Source of the DNA: Septoria linicola
Lineage: Eukaryota; Ascomycota; Dothideomycetes; Mycosphaerellales; Mycosphaerellaceae
NCBI GenBank assembly: GCA_024114885.1
Contig: CP099419.1
Location: 4,650,001 to 4,714,000, forward strand
Direction of reading: 5' to 3'
Length of the DNA: 64,000 nt
The notes below the pieces were generated by a model. That model was given only the letters and a program-made list of their open reading frames with translations, had not been told where the DNA came from and did not search any database. This document shows positions 9,596 to 20,184 of this stretch, in pieces (the first letter of the stretch is position 1; every line of letters begins with the position of its first letter). Made by a program: the position numbers and the translations under genes.

Positions 9596-11395
9596 ATGGC
9601 CGAATCTTCCTGGCCTGGTCTGCCGGACAGCACGTTGCCACGCGAACCAGCTTTTGCAGCAGACGATGATTTTCGAATAACAGAATATCGGCCAAGGCCA
9701 GGTAATCGAGACTCTGCAAGCACGAGCAAAAGTCGAAGGGAAAGTTATTACGATGCACAACGAGGTCCTGACGCACCCGGAAGGCGATCAAGGCCTACAT
9801 CTACTGCGAGCGTATTGACCACGCGCTCAAAGGGCAAACAACGTGCAAGCTATCAAGAGCCAATGGATTACGAGAACCTGGATGAGACTGCATATCCACA
9901 TCCTGTACCATCGCAAGACAACAGACGAACCTTGGAAGATGTCCGTGGTGGGGAACAGCCGCAGACCCAGGCAGATGGTACAGGGATGCATGTGAGAAAC
10001 TTTAGTCGGATCTCAGCGCGACGAAAAACAAACGAAACAGACCGCGAAGGACAGAATATATCAGAAGTGTCGGCTTTGCCACCCATACCCAAAAGCAATC
10101 GATTTTCTGCCGCAACTACGGCGCGACCTGCGACGCAACCGACCAAGAGGTCAGGAGATCTCGGCAATGGACCAGACCATGCCGGATCACCTCGACCTTT
10201 TTCACGAAGACAGCCTGAAGAGTTTGCAAAACCTGTAGATCCAGTTCCAAGATGGCTGACTGAAGTCTACACTATCTCCTACCTCATCTTCTTTGCCATT
10301 TTCGGGACATTAGCTCGACTCGGGATACAATGGATCACTTTCTACCCTGGAGCGCCAATTGTCACGCCTGTGATATGGGCTAACATGGCCGGCTCATGGC
10401 TCATGGGCTTCCTCTCTGAAGATCAGAGCCTCTTCCGCGACCACGCGCTCAGCACGTCGCAGAATGAGAAGGCCGACTGTGCGCAAAGTCTTGAGAAAGC
10501 AGAAATGAACAAGCACAAGAAAGTCGTTCCACTGTACATTGGTCTGGCTACTGGCTTCTGCGGTAGTCTCACGTCTTTCTCTAGCTTCGCCCGAGACTTC
10601 TTTCTCGCGCTGTCGAATAATCTCCCCGCACCGATATACCACCAGGGCGCCCTCGCGGCGGGCGACTCGCCTTCGTCGACCATTGGCAGAAATGCAGGCT
10701 ATTCGTTCGAAGCATTGTTTGGAGTCATCTTCACCACTCTCGCTCTCTCCATCGGCGGATACTTTGTTGGAGCACACACCGCACTCGCGTTAGGCTCTGT
10801 GACGCCGTCGCTCCCAGTCAAGTTCATTCGCAAGACCCTGGATCCAGTGTTCTTCTTCTTAGCGTTGGGCTGCTGGATAGGCGCGGTCATCATGGCAGCA
10901 CTTCCACCTGATCGAAGCGGCGGTCTGTCTGCTCAGGTACCAGAACGGTGGCGTGGCGAAGTCCTTTTTGCGATAGTTTTCGCTCCATTGGGTGCACTTC
11001 TGCGCTTCTACGTATCGCTGCAGATGAATGGATTCGTTGCATGGTTCCCACTGGGTACTTTCGTAGTGAACATGTTCGGGACAGCGATCGAAGGAATGTG
11101 CTACGATATTCAGCATGTGGGCATTACAGCTGTGGGTGGACAGATTGGTGGCGGCCTTGTAGGTTGCCAAGTCTTGCAAGGAGTCCAAGATGGATTTTGT
11201 GGATGTCTGACAACGATCTCGACCTGGGTCGCAGAGATCGTAGGTCTGAAGAGACGACACGGGTATCTTTATGCCGCGTCGAGCCTGATAGGAGGGCTTG
11301 CCTTGATGGTTGTCATCATGGGAAGTGTGCGATGGAGCGTTGGCTTTCAAGAGCCTGTGTGTAGTACGGGATATCCAAACAAAGTCAATGGTTGA
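9596..11395 (+). CDS. fex1: Fluoride export channel (FEX/CrcB family)
   Basis: A single exon of 599 codons. Residues 1-~215 are polar, rich in Ser, Arg and Pro, and likely a disordered cytosolic tail. The rest contains two CrcB units joined by a linking helix, the dual-topology-derived arrangement of eukaryotic FEX proteins. Unit 1 has FGTLARLGIQW and the pore Asn motif WANMAGSWLMGF. Unit 2 has FAPLGALLRFYVS and LGTFVVNMFGT. GFCGSLTSFSSFARD and GFCGCLTTISTWVAE are the paired signature of helix 3 with the phenylalanine/threonine track. About nine membrane segments are expected, in the plasma membrane. The protein passively exports fluoride. The C-terminus is short. The long N-tail is more than is usual in yeasts and has many possible phosphorylation sites. 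Confidence 0.93.
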   Translation: MAESSWPGLPDSTLPREPAFAADDDFRITEYRPRPGNRDSASTSKSRRESYYDAQRGPDAPGRRSRPTSTASVLTTRSKGKQRASYQEPMDYENLDETAYPHPVPSQDNRRTLEDVRGGEQPQTQADGTGMHVRNFSRISARRKTNETDREGQNISEVSALPPIPKSNRFSAATTARPATQPTKRSGDLGNGPDHAGSPRPFSRRQPEEFAKPVDPVPRWLTEVYTISYLIFFAIFGTLARLGIQWITFYPGAPIVTPVIWANMAGSWLMGFLSEDQSLFRDHALSTSQNEKADCAQSLEKAEMNKHKKVVPLYIGLATGFCGSLTSFSSFARDFFLALSNNLPAPIYHQGALAAGDSPSSTIGRNAGYSFEALFGVIFTTLALSIGGYFVGAHTALALGSVTPSLPVKFIRKTLDPVFFFLALGCWIGAVIMAALPPDRSGGLSAQVPERWRGEVLFAIVFAPLGALLRFYVSLQMNGFVAWFPLGTFVVNMFGTAIEGMCYDIQHVGITAVGGQIGGGLVGCQVLQGVQDGFCGCLTTISTWVAEIVGLKRRHGYLYAASSLIGGLALMVVIMGSVRWSVGFQEPVCSTGYPNKVNG

Positions 11396-11520
11396 TGTGC
11401 GTTAGATGGTCTTTGAGATACCCTAGACATGTTGTGCATATATGAAAATCATCTATCGACCGCTCCCCGTCTTCTAAGATATGCAAGACCCTTGACGACA
11501 TCAACAACATCGTCCTAACG

Positions 11521-11904
11521 ATGAGCCTCGCCAGCCTCATCAAGGACAACCCCGACCAAGTCGAGACCCATCTCATCCGCGCAATCGCTGCCTACATGTC
11601 TGCCAGAGCCACTGGAAGGTTCGCTATGTCAGTTCCTGCAGCACGCAGGAAGGAGATCCGCCGAACGATGTTCACATGTCAGGATATCATCGACTCGATC
11701 AAGACGGGTGAAGTCACTGGCAGAGAAGGGAATCGTGCTGAGGTCGAGGAAGCGGATCCTGATGCGCCAGATCCAGACACCATCAAGCCTACAGCGACTG
11801 ATGAGATGGTGAAGAATGCGATTATGGGCATGTTCGATGTCAACGGCAAGATGAAAGGATATGAGCACGACGAGAACGGACTGGTCGTCTACCTCAACGA
11901 GTGA
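11521..11904 (+). CDS. Small protein of unknown function
   Basis: A 127-codon frame starts at an ATG in a good context (ACGATGAGC). I do not recognise the family. The first half is helical and amphipathic (SLASLIKDNPDQVETHLIRAI...), with an Arg-rich stretch RRKEIRRTM; the middle is acidic (EEADPDAPDPD); the end is FDVNGKMKGYEHDENGLVVYLNE. Codon use is GC3-rich, like its neighbours, which supports coding. It lies 125 bp after the fluoride exporter on the same strand, and its end is 64 bp from the convergent GH12 gene. No signal peptide or membrane segment is visible. It could be nuclear or cytosolic; no function is claimed. Confidence 0.6.
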   Translation: MSLASLIKDNPDQVETHLIRAIAAYMSARATGRFAMSVPAARRKEIRRTMFTCQDIIDSIKTGEVTGREGNRAEVEEADPDAPDPDTIKPTATDEMVKNAIMGMFDVNGKMKGYEHDENGLVVYLNE

Positions 11905-11967
11905 GCAGCTTACTCAACAATCAACAGCTTGCTTGCCTCCCTCCCAACCACCTCATTCACACCTTCT

Positions 11968-12859
11968 CTACTCAATCCCAAAGACATACTTACTAGTCCT
12001 AAACACCGCCCCACTCCCCTCAAACGGCTCCGTGCCCGCGCCCGCACTAATCAAATACTGACTTTCCTCAAACCCCTCATTCTCGACAAGATAATCAAAG
12101 AACAGCTTCATATCCGCTGAGAAGCTCTTGACTTCAGTAGGAGCAACAAATGAATACACGGTCATTTGTCCGTTAGGGCCCTTGTAAAGATCAAAGGTCA
12201 CGCCGCCGATCGTCGCGGAGCCGATGCTTGTGGCGCTGCCGTCGGCGGAGTAGGTGGAGGATATGGGGCCGGCTCCTGCGACGCGGGTCAGTATGCAGAT
12301 GGAGTGATGGGAGATGCGAGGGAGAAGAAGAAGAAGATCATACCACCAATAGCAGCCAACCAAACCATAATCTCAAACTCCTCGTCGCCGTCTGGCGTTG
12401 AAGAAGTGAATAGATCGTATGCTACATCTGCCACCAGACCTGTACCCTCGTAGGACCAATCCCAGCTTGATTGCATACTCGAGATGGCAGAAAGTTGCTT
12501 AGGAGATTCTGTCGATGGGTTGTAGACTGCGTTGGGGTAGGATTTGACTTGGCCTTGGCCGCCGGTCCAGGACCATCTACAGAACATTAGTTAACGCTTT
12601 ATACGAGAGTGTTTGGCGGATGGGGAAAGGGAGCTTACGTTGAACTCCAAGCTATAGTGTTGCCGGAGAGGGAGTCGACAGAGAAGCATTGCTCGCCCGA
12701 ACTGGCGGCGGCTTGATTCCAGAGGTTGTTGTAGACGGTGTAGTCACCTGTGACGACTGAGCCCCATTGTTCGCAGTTGTCGGCTCGTTCGATGATCTTG
12801 GTTGGGACGGCCCATGCGAGGCCAGCGCATGCGGCTGTGAGGATGGTAGCGGGCTTCAT
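11968..12859 (-). CDS. Secreted GH12 endo-beta-1,4-glucanase / xyloglucanase
   Basis: Three exons (12639-12859, 12344-12576, 11968-12275) encode 253 residues. The signal peptide is MKPATILTAACAGLAWAVP, followed by a short propeptide ending near ER-A. The mature domain is a complete GH12 jelly roll: EQWGSVVTGDYTVYNNLWN near the start, SYPNAVYNP, and the signature EIMVWLAAIGGAGPIS split by intron 2. The likely nucleophile is E142 (EIMVW) and the likely acid/base E234 (GTEPFEG). Introns are 62 and 67 bp, with phases that restore the signature exactly. The enzyme cuts beta-1,4-glucan or xyloglucan of plant walls outside the cell. Substrate preference within GH12 cannot be read by eye. Confidence 0.94.
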
Positions 12860-13489
12860 GTTGGCGATACTGGAATGCTCAAAGTGGGAAAAGTAATGTA
12901 CGCGCTCAAGGGCCAGCCTTGCGGTACTGTACTGTTCAAAGAAGTGTATGTGAAAACGGAAGGCAGAGGGAGAGTAAGCAAGCATGCCCTACATTCGATC
13001 ACGAGCTGCGACAATGCATATATACCAAGTCTTGCTCCAAGCAATGGTCATTGCTTGATGTTTCTGCAAAGTTATTCGATTGGTGAAGTGCCATCTAGAT
13101 TGTCGATCAAGCAATCTATATACCAATCTGTCTGATGTATATGGCAGTATGCGGTCAGTGTGGGCGTGTGGTGTGGGTCGGAAATCTGAAGCGACAAGCT
13201 GAAACGCCCAGAGTCGCGTCTTGAACAGGGTTCCCCACGGACTGGTTGACGTCTTGGGAGATGAAGCCGACCGCCGGCATAGGGCGAGATGTGATGTTGA
13301 ATAGCTCATAATTGTTTCTTCATGTACATGAACTGTTCTGGTTGAGTGTTCTCACAGGTAATACCAGCGCCACGTCTGCTTGGATGTTTCTGTGTCGCCG
13401 ACTCTTGGACGGCATGAGTGTATAGCGCTGCCACCTCACCAAAAGACGATGGACTTGAGTTGTGTCGACCAGGTCGCAGGCTACGGACC
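12860..13489. other. Intergenic region, no gene seen
   Basis: About 630 bp hold the GH12 promoter and the 3' flank of the ABM-family gene, both minus strand. Several overlapping short frames here lack family resemblance. Confidence 0.4.
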
Positions 13490-13955
13490 CTACTTGGTAG
13501 AAACGCCATGACTGTGGCCCATAGAAAGTGCTTTGCCTTCAAAGCTCACAGGCGTGCCAGCGAGCAGCTCTTCTGCCATGAAGGCCTCGAACAGGAGTCT
13601 GTATGATGCTGTGGACTGGTGTTGCGTAAGAGCCTCTTTGCTTTCGTATCTGAAGACGCATTAGTACCAAAACAACACAACATGACGCGAGCCAGCAACA
13701 CACCTTTCGATGATCGACCAGCGCTGCTCGTCAGCATTGTCTGACGCGCTGTCGTCACCAATGATCTGGAACTGCAGACATCCTGGTTCTTTTGGTGCGA
13801 AGTTCTTGTATGCTTGCGTGCTGAGGTCGATGAACTGCATGAGCATCAGTTGCAGCAGCGGTGTGTTGTCGTATCAATGATCCACATACTCTCTGCCCTT
13901 TGCCGGGCTTAGTGGCGAGAATGACCACAAGTGTGATTTCTTCGTTGTGGGACAT
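13490..13955 (-). CDS. Antibiotic biosynthesis monooxygenase (ABM) family protein
   Basis: Three small exons (13890-13955, 13704-13834, 13490-13649) encode 118 residues; the splicing is my own reconstruction. It opens MSHNEEITLVVILATKPGKGQR. Next come KNFAPKEPGCLQFQI and the R-Y-E-S-K-E-A-L-x-x-H motif, where intron 2 splits an Arg codon. This is the strand-helix-strand order of a single ABM domain, a dimeric ferredoxin-like fold. Related proteins oxidise quinols or act as heme- or cofactor-less monooxygenases; many only handle reactive small molecules. It ends SMGHSHGVSTK. There is no signal peptide, so it is likely cytosolic. The two introns are 55 and 54 bp. Exact splice sites are likely right because all three phases agree. 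Confidence 0.8.
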
Positions 13956-14286
13956 GCTGGTTTCAGAGGCGAGTGTCTAGCTTAAGCACATTGGAATGAC
14001 CTGCAAAGCAACAGCCTCTTGTAGTCGCATCCATGTTGGACAGAATATTATCTATGTCCGTAGGCATTGGCGACTCTCAGCTTGCCACGGATGTAAGGCG
14101 ACCTTAGGACCAGGGACTGATTATGGTTGGATCCTTCCCGCACGTGCACTGGTCGGATCCGAATCGCGGGTGTGGCTGTCGTAGCTTCTAGGTCGTGATA
14201 CAATCAGTGCTTGCGCTGTGGCACAAGCTCGACTAGGCCAAAGACTTCGAAGCAAGCTGCATGACATCTGGAGAGTAAAGCTTTGC
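13956..14286. other. Intergenic region, no gene seen
   Basis: 331 bp between the ABM-family start and the Mis12 stop, both on the minus strand. No coding or RNA signal is visible. Confidence 0.4.
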
Positions 14287-15243
14287 TCACTCGCTGGTCT
14301 TCTTCGATGCTTCGGCGCCACCAAGCGCTTGCACGACAGACTCGATACCGGCAAGCTCGTCGCGACCCATTCTCCTGCCTGCAGTCAACGACGCATTGGC
14401 GGAGGAGTCAAGATCAATGCCTTTGCGTTCGAGAGCGCGACGACTTTGATTCTCGAGATAGCGCCTGCGCCTTCCTTCTGCGCTATCCTCGTCGTCGTAC
14501 CTGCCGTGCTTGGTGGTGGGGATGTTCTGCATTGCATCCTTGAGCTGGGCGAGAAGCTGCTGCATGGCCGGTATCTGGCTCAGCGCATTCTGCGTGTCCT
14601 GCTCGAGGTGTTTGCTCTGTCCAGCTGCTGCGTTCAGGAATGCAAATGGCGCACCGTCGGGCGCACCTTCCGTGCGAGGCTCAGCACCAATCAACGCGGT
14701 CAATTGCTGCAGGATCACGGCATTCTTGGCCTCCTCGGCTTTCAGCATAATGTTCAGCTTTGCAGTCTCATGCAACTTCTTCCTCTGCAGCTCAACTGCT
14801 TCAGGGCTGGGCACGTCTTCAGTGGTCACCACGTCGACTCCTTTGTAGTGGTCCAGTCGCACCCAACTTGCCAGATCGTCCTCCTTGTGTCCCACAGCCA
14901 GGATATTGCGAAGTGTGTAGATTTCGAACTTGTCAAAATCCTTGTCTACAGTTGCATTGAGCAGACTTTCGAGCTTCACGATGCCATTGTCAATCTCATT
15001 CTGCTTGAGCTCGGACAGCGCGTTCCGACGTGCTTCGCTGTTGGTCAAAGACGCTGCCGTCTCACGATCGAGCTCGAAACCCAATTGCTCTGCCGTCGTG
15101 CCTCCCAGTCCCTCTTCAATAGCATTCACAGCACGAAAGACGAGCTCGTTCACGGTATTGATGATATCGTCTAGCAGAGTGAGTGGCGTGTATCGGAAGT
15201 GTTCTGTGAGCAGCGCAGTGGTCGTCTGACTGGTAGCCGCCAT
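14287..15243 (-). CDS. mis12: Kinetochore protein Mis12/Mtw1 (MIND complex)
   Basis: A single-exon frame of 318 codons. The N-terminus LLTEHFRYTPLTLLDDIINTVNELVFRAVNAIEEGL is the conserved Mis12 head that pairs with Nnf1 and contacts CENP-C. It is followed by long helical, coiled-coil-prone segments (LESLLNATVDKDFDKFEIYTLRNIL; HETAKLNIMLKAEEAKNAVILQQL) and an Arg-rich C-terminal stretch GRRRRYLENQSRRALERKGID. The length fits fungal Mis12. The complex links inner centromere chromatin to Ndc80 in the nucleus and is essential for chromosome segregation. The 318-codon frame on the opposite strand is an antisense shadow. Confidence 0.92.
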   Translation of the reverse strand: MAATSQTTTALLTEHFRYTPLTLLDDIINTVNELVFRAVNAIEEGLGGTTAEQLGFELDRETAASLTNSEARRNALSELKQNEIDNGIVKLESLLNATVDKDFDKFEIYTLRNILAVGHKEDDLASWVRLDHYKGVDVVTTEDVPSPEAVELQRKKLHETAKLNIMLKAEEAKNAVILQQLTALIGAEPRTEGAPDGAPFAFLNAAAGQSKHLEQDTQNALSQIPAMQQLLAQLKDAMQNIPTTKHGRYDDEDSAEGRRRRYLENQSRRALERKGIDLDSSANASLTAGRRMGRDELAGIESVVQALGGAEASKKTSE

Positions 15244-18024
15244 TGTGCGAGTGCTGCCTGCGCTCGACGCGTCGTTGTGATCGCCGGCGCATTTGGTGGT
15301 AGTTCTAGAGGCAGCATCGCGGGGACGCGAAGCGTAAACACACTCTCGAGAAGTGCTTATTCAGCAGACGATGGCACGTGCATCCTCTTACATCCTCTAG
15401 TTTAATCAAGACCGCCATATCCTACTTGAGAACCATACTCACGGCGATCAGCCAATGCCAGCAGCTGTCTGTTCCTCGTGTACTATCGATAGAGGCTGAT
15501 GCGTACGGAGAGAAGTAAACAGCTCTGAAGATGGGCCATGGAAGCAACGTGATTGGCACAATGCACATGCTGCATTTAGCAAGATGTCAATACTGTAGTC
15601 CACTGCCTTGATAGGACTCGAGTCAGATATGAACTCGCGAGAGCAGACGGCAATATCGCCGAGATGCTGCACAGTAGTCCTTGCCGGGCGCTTCTAGGCG
15701 GTCGCGAGCTACACAAACACTGTCCTGGCAGCCTCTCACCACCAAGCCCGTCCGCCATAAGCATGAGACCATGGCCGTCTCACCTGATGGTCGCGCCTGC
15801 GAAGGATATCGCATCTCGCTTGCTACTCTTTCGCTATGCACCACCTGACGGCTTGCCCTTTTCCTTTGCTTATGGCGTATGGCAGCTGCGAGACCTGGCC
15901 ATCGCGCAAAGACGAGTGCGATCTCAACACAAACGAAACACAATCGTACAGCGTGCGTCTTCTTTCCTGACGCATCTGCGGCTCCGGGGAGTGCCTCGAC
16001 CGCACCATGAAGTGAGCACGGCGGCACCTGGGGCCAACTTTTCAAACGACTTCATCTATTCCGGTTCACTCTTGCATTTGGCGCCGTATTACGATCGGTG
16101 ACAAACGGCCACGGTGGAGCTGTTTCGAGAAACCGAGTCAGGCGCAATTTCGAACATGATTCGGCATGTTCGCGCATGTGACAGCAGCGTGCAACAAGGT
16201 TCTTGAGTCGAAGCACAGAAGTGTGATGCGAACAAGCATCTTCGAGGTCCAGCTGGCACGTTGAGCGTCAAGCACACATATGCAGAGGGTCCGACATGGA
16301 AAAAGGTGGACTGCACATCGCTTCGCTTGATGAGAAGACCTCGATCAGCCTTCACGTGGGCCGAAGGTCCGGCGAGAGTCCGCAGCAGATTCACGAGCAG
16401 ACTACGTTGGCAACCCATCTCCAGGCAACCTCTGCTCACCGGCAGTGCTGCCTTGGAGCTGCTCTCGACAACGCCCGATGGGAACGACTTCGCTGCGTTT
16501 CAACAATCTGACTCTACATCGCTGCCTCGTCGATTGGTCCGCGAAAAACAAAACTAATCCATATTGTGGTGCCGCAGTCGAGCGGCATTTCGAATTTTTC
16601 GACCAGATCGAGACAGTGCCATTTCCCCAGCTTTCTCCGGACAATTGGCCACGTTGTGATGGTTTGAGATCTCGCTGTGCATAGTGCTGGCATGTACCTG
16701 TACTTTGACGTATTATGACTGGAAAGTTGGAGAAGTGCATTTGATGGGCATGCCGCAACATCCGAAGCACGACATTGCCCTAATGACCGCGACGCAATAT
16801 AAAGCAAACAAAATTTGAGATGACAACACTGCTTCACCTACTTCGAGACGAAGCCGGAGGGCTGAACGAAGCATGACCAAGCCAAAAACAGACATGTTCC
16901 AGGCATCTTCTACTCTCTAGGCTCGCCAAATGTGCTGCAACAGCAATATCAGACTTCTTGGAATCCCTCCACAGACTAAGAGGCAAAGGCCGACTTGGCT
17001 TGATGTCCACAACGCAGCGCTCCAGCACAGTCTTGACTACGGCTGCGGACCGTTTGGGAAAGCGCAATTGCCGCCGCCGGAAGGTGCACTGCATTGACTA
17101 TTTGGTTGCTTGTCAGCATAAAGGTACAGCATCGTCAGTGGCGAAAGATTCTGAGGCTCTGCTGTTCGAGACTGCAATTGCTTCGCAAATGGCGCTCGTC
17201 AGCTCGTACGGCAACGTCCTATATGGGAAGGCATTCAACTTTCAGTAATTTTGACGTAGCGACGCCAACGCCTGGCGTCATTCGAGAGGTCTCGGCGCAA
17301 GAGGCGTGGCGTTACGAGGGCGTTGTTGGGGCGTTTGTGGAGGCGCTGCGAAGGGGTTACGCTTAATTCTAACGCTACCATGAAAGTGACGGAATAAGCG
17401 CATTTCACGCAGCATGAGTGGCGACTTTGGCCAAGAACTTCATCCCGTCCGTATTTGCCGGACAAATAGAGAAATAGATCGCTGTTGGCTTGAGACGATG
17501 CGACATAGCACTGCTCCTCTACCGAAGGCTTGTCAGGCTCTGCATGAGTCTAACGCGACCCCGCGAGAGAAGTCCTTTTTTTGCATCTGTACACGACTAG
17601 TATATGCAGATCTTTGGTTGGGGTCGTGGGAGCGAGCTCATTCCCCGGACAGCAAGTGCTATGGCCATGAGAAGATGTTCAATAAAACTTCCTACTTGGG
17701 CCAAGCGCGACGGCGATTCGAAGACATGGCCACGAACCTGCCTACAGCCCTCTGCGCAATCTTGCATAGCCTAACAAATGCCTGGTCTGAGATTGCTCCT
17801 ACACATGGCCAAATCCCATCTGGGGTACACGACTCCGATACTGTGTCTGGCCATATGATCGGCCTTTCAGAGTTCGTCCTAACGGTAATCCTACCACACT
17901 GTCAACAGAAGGCTCTCTTGTATAATTAGACCTCTCGACCCCAGACGATCTTCACTTTCCATCGCCAAAGTCTTCAACACCCTGAGCATCCCTCTTCTCT
18001 CAAGATCATCGTTCTACATTCAAA
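15244..18024. other. 2.8-kb gene-poor region
   Basis: Between Mis12 and the peroxygenase I see no protein family, RNA gene or transposon ends. Frames of up to 171 codons exist (17414-17929) but lack recognisable domains and typical codon bias. Just before the peroxygenase ATG at 18025 there is a pyrimidine-rich leader (about 17935-18020), a common feature of strongly expressed fungal promoters. Confidence 0.5.
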
Positions 18025-19357
18025 ATGGTCAAGACCTCTGTCGCCCTCGCCGCCCTGGCTGGCTCTGCCGCCGCATGGCCACTGGCTATGGAGAATGACG
18101 CCCTCGTCAAGCGTGCTGCCTCTGGCCGACTCAACACTGGAGGCGGACACCCAAACCCAACCTTTAATGCACAAAGTCAATATGTTGATGTGACGGATGG
18201 CGGCCCAAACGCATTCAAGGCGCCAGGCGCTCGAGACCTTCGAGGCCAGTGCCCTGGTCTCAACGCAGCAGCCAACCACGGTTTCCTGCCACGCAACGGT
18301 CGCGCTACCATCACACAAACTGTCACTGGTCTTGCACAAGCATACGGTATGTCCCCGGACCTGGCTGCATTCCTGGCAATCGCCGCTATCATCATCTCTG
18401 GTGACATCCCCTCTGGACAATGGTCGATTGGCGGTGGCTTCCCGTCAACCTTGCCACTCCTCCTCAGCAACCCCAAGGGTATTGTGGGAACGCACAACAA
18501 ATACGAGGGCGATGCATCTATCGTTCGTGGTGATGCGTACCTCAATAACGGCGACGTCGGTGTTTTCCAATGGCGTTCGTGGAACGACCTGTATGCCAGG
18601 ACTGGCACCGAAGGCGGCCTCACGCTGGACAAGGTGGCAGAACACTCCCTTGGAGTGACAAAGTTTTCCCTAGAGAACAATCCATACGCATTCTGGGGGC
18701 CTTTCTCTGGACTGGTCGCGCCTGCTGCGCACGATTGTAAGTGAAGGCCTTCATGAACATGTCAGATTACAATCTAATATCGTCACAGTCGTCGTCAACT
18801 TCATGTCAAACCACACTGCCGAGCAGCCAGGCGGCTACTTGAATCAGGACATCCTCAAGCAATTCTTCGCCGTCACTGGTACTGGCGCCGGTGCTTCTGG
18901 TGACAACCCTGGCGACTTTGTCCATAACAGAGGCCAAGAGCGCATCCCACAAAACTGGTACCGCCGCAACACAGTCGATGGCTACAACGTTCCTGATGTT
19001 TTTATCGATCTGCTCGCCAACGAACAGGTTGCCCCAGGCATCTTGCGCCTCGGAGGAAACACTGGCACAGTCAACTCTTACAGCGGCGTCGACGTCAACG
19101 ACCTCACCGGTGGCGCTTTCACCAGCGCAAGTCTGTTCGAGGGCAACAACCTTGCATGCTTCGCCTTCCAAGCCGCTCAAGCAGGTGGTGTCGACCAACT
19201 CGATGGTGTCCTCAGCGTTGTTCAGGGTGCTCTCAAGCCATTGACCGACCAGCTGACCAGCCTCTTCTCTGGCCTTTCTTGCCCACAACTGAACTCTAAC
19301 AAGTTCAACAGCCAATTGTTCCAGGCCTACCCAGGTGCTGGCTACGGCACCAACTAG
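18025..19357 (+). CDS. Secreted heme-thiolate peroxygenase (UPO/chloroperoxidase family)
   Basis: Two exons (18025-18736, 18789-19357; 52-bp intron GTAAGT...CAG) encode 426 residues. The signal peptide is MVKTSVALAALAGSAAA and a Kex2-like KR lies at 29-30. The heme-ligand region is RGQCPGLNAAANHGFLPRNG, with proximal Cys76. E161-G162-D163 in EGDASIVRGD is the Mg/heme-propionate triad of the long UPO group. A downstream Cys pair may form a disulfide. Family enzymes use H2O2 to oxygenate or halogenate organic substrates outside the cell. Oddly, the usual P-C-P has Gln in place of the first Pro. The 222-codon frame opposite exon 2 is a shadow. Confidence 0.92.
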
Positions 19358-20184
19358 AAGATTCCTAGCGATCTCATTGGTACTGTTTATGATGTGACGG
19401 ACAAGGTGTGATCGATTTAGCGGATGATATCCAAAAAGGACTTTGGACAGAAATTGTACATAATTTCGTATCAATTTTTCAACAACTCAGCCGTTTCATG
19501 CCTTACTGCCATACTTGTCACGCATTGACCCGCCCACCGTTAACGAGCCTCAAATACACAAGACAGCACGCTCAAGCATGCACCACCGTCGTGTGAGCAT
19601 CTCATCGCATACCCAGAATCGACCGCAATCATCAATTCCGCCAATATAGATCCCAGCCAGCCAGCCAGCAATATAGTGTACAGTCCACACACACACACAC
19701 TTGTCCAGCCTTGTATTCCTGGCGCCGCTATGATCCGGCATTTGCACGAAAGTTGTATCCAGCCAGCTACGGGTGAGGTGAGAAACACACTAGTTACTGA
19801 AGAGTGCCGAATCTGCACCTGAGCGCTTGAGAAGAAAGTATGGCAAAAAAAATAAAAAAAAATTGCCACATGGCATGAACGCACGAACGATGAAGATTGC
19901 AGTTTGGCGTGCATGCATGCATGCATGCATACCCGTTCTCAGCACACGTGGAAACGGAAAGGAAGGAAGGAAGGCAAAGGCTTGGTTGTGTGCGATCGCG
20001 GAGGGTATGGTAGGGAGAGGTATAGAAATAGAAGTGGATATAGATGTAGGTATGCCGCATGCGCCACAAAGATGTGAATGCGATCGCTCAGATGGATAGG
20101 CCAAGATTCGATCGACGCTGACCAAGAAGAGAGAGGGGAGGTTATTTGGACTTCATGTTGCTGTGTAAGAGGATGGGTGAGGAT
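19358..20184. other. Intergenic region with a cluster of simple repeats
   Basis: 827 bp between the peroxygenase stop and the end of the broken F-box-like gene. It holds the 3' flank of both convergent genes and several microsatellites (CCAGn, ACn, A-rich, GCATn, GGAAn) between about 19650 and 19975. No gene is visible. Confidence 0.6.
19650..19975. repeat. Cluster of microsatellites
   Basis: Within about 330 bp there are CCAG repeats (~19653-19668), an AC run (~19686-19701), A-rich tracts (~19844-19862), a GCAT run (~19910-19929) and GGAA repeats (~19957-19972). All are short and imperfect at their edges. They sit in non-coding sequence. Confidence 0.85.

Noticed and set aside
14218..15174. 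318-codon open frame on the plus strand
   Set aside because: It mirrors the Mis12 gene on the other strand; Mis12 shows conserved kinetochore motifs and this one shows none.
17414..17929. 171-codon open frame on the plus strand
   Set aside because: No domain, signal or codon bias like the neighbours; frames of this length occur by chance in 2.8 kb of GC-balanced DNA.
18806..19474. 222-codon open frame on the minus strand
   Set aside because: It is antisense to exon 2 of the peroxygenase, whose family assignment is secure.
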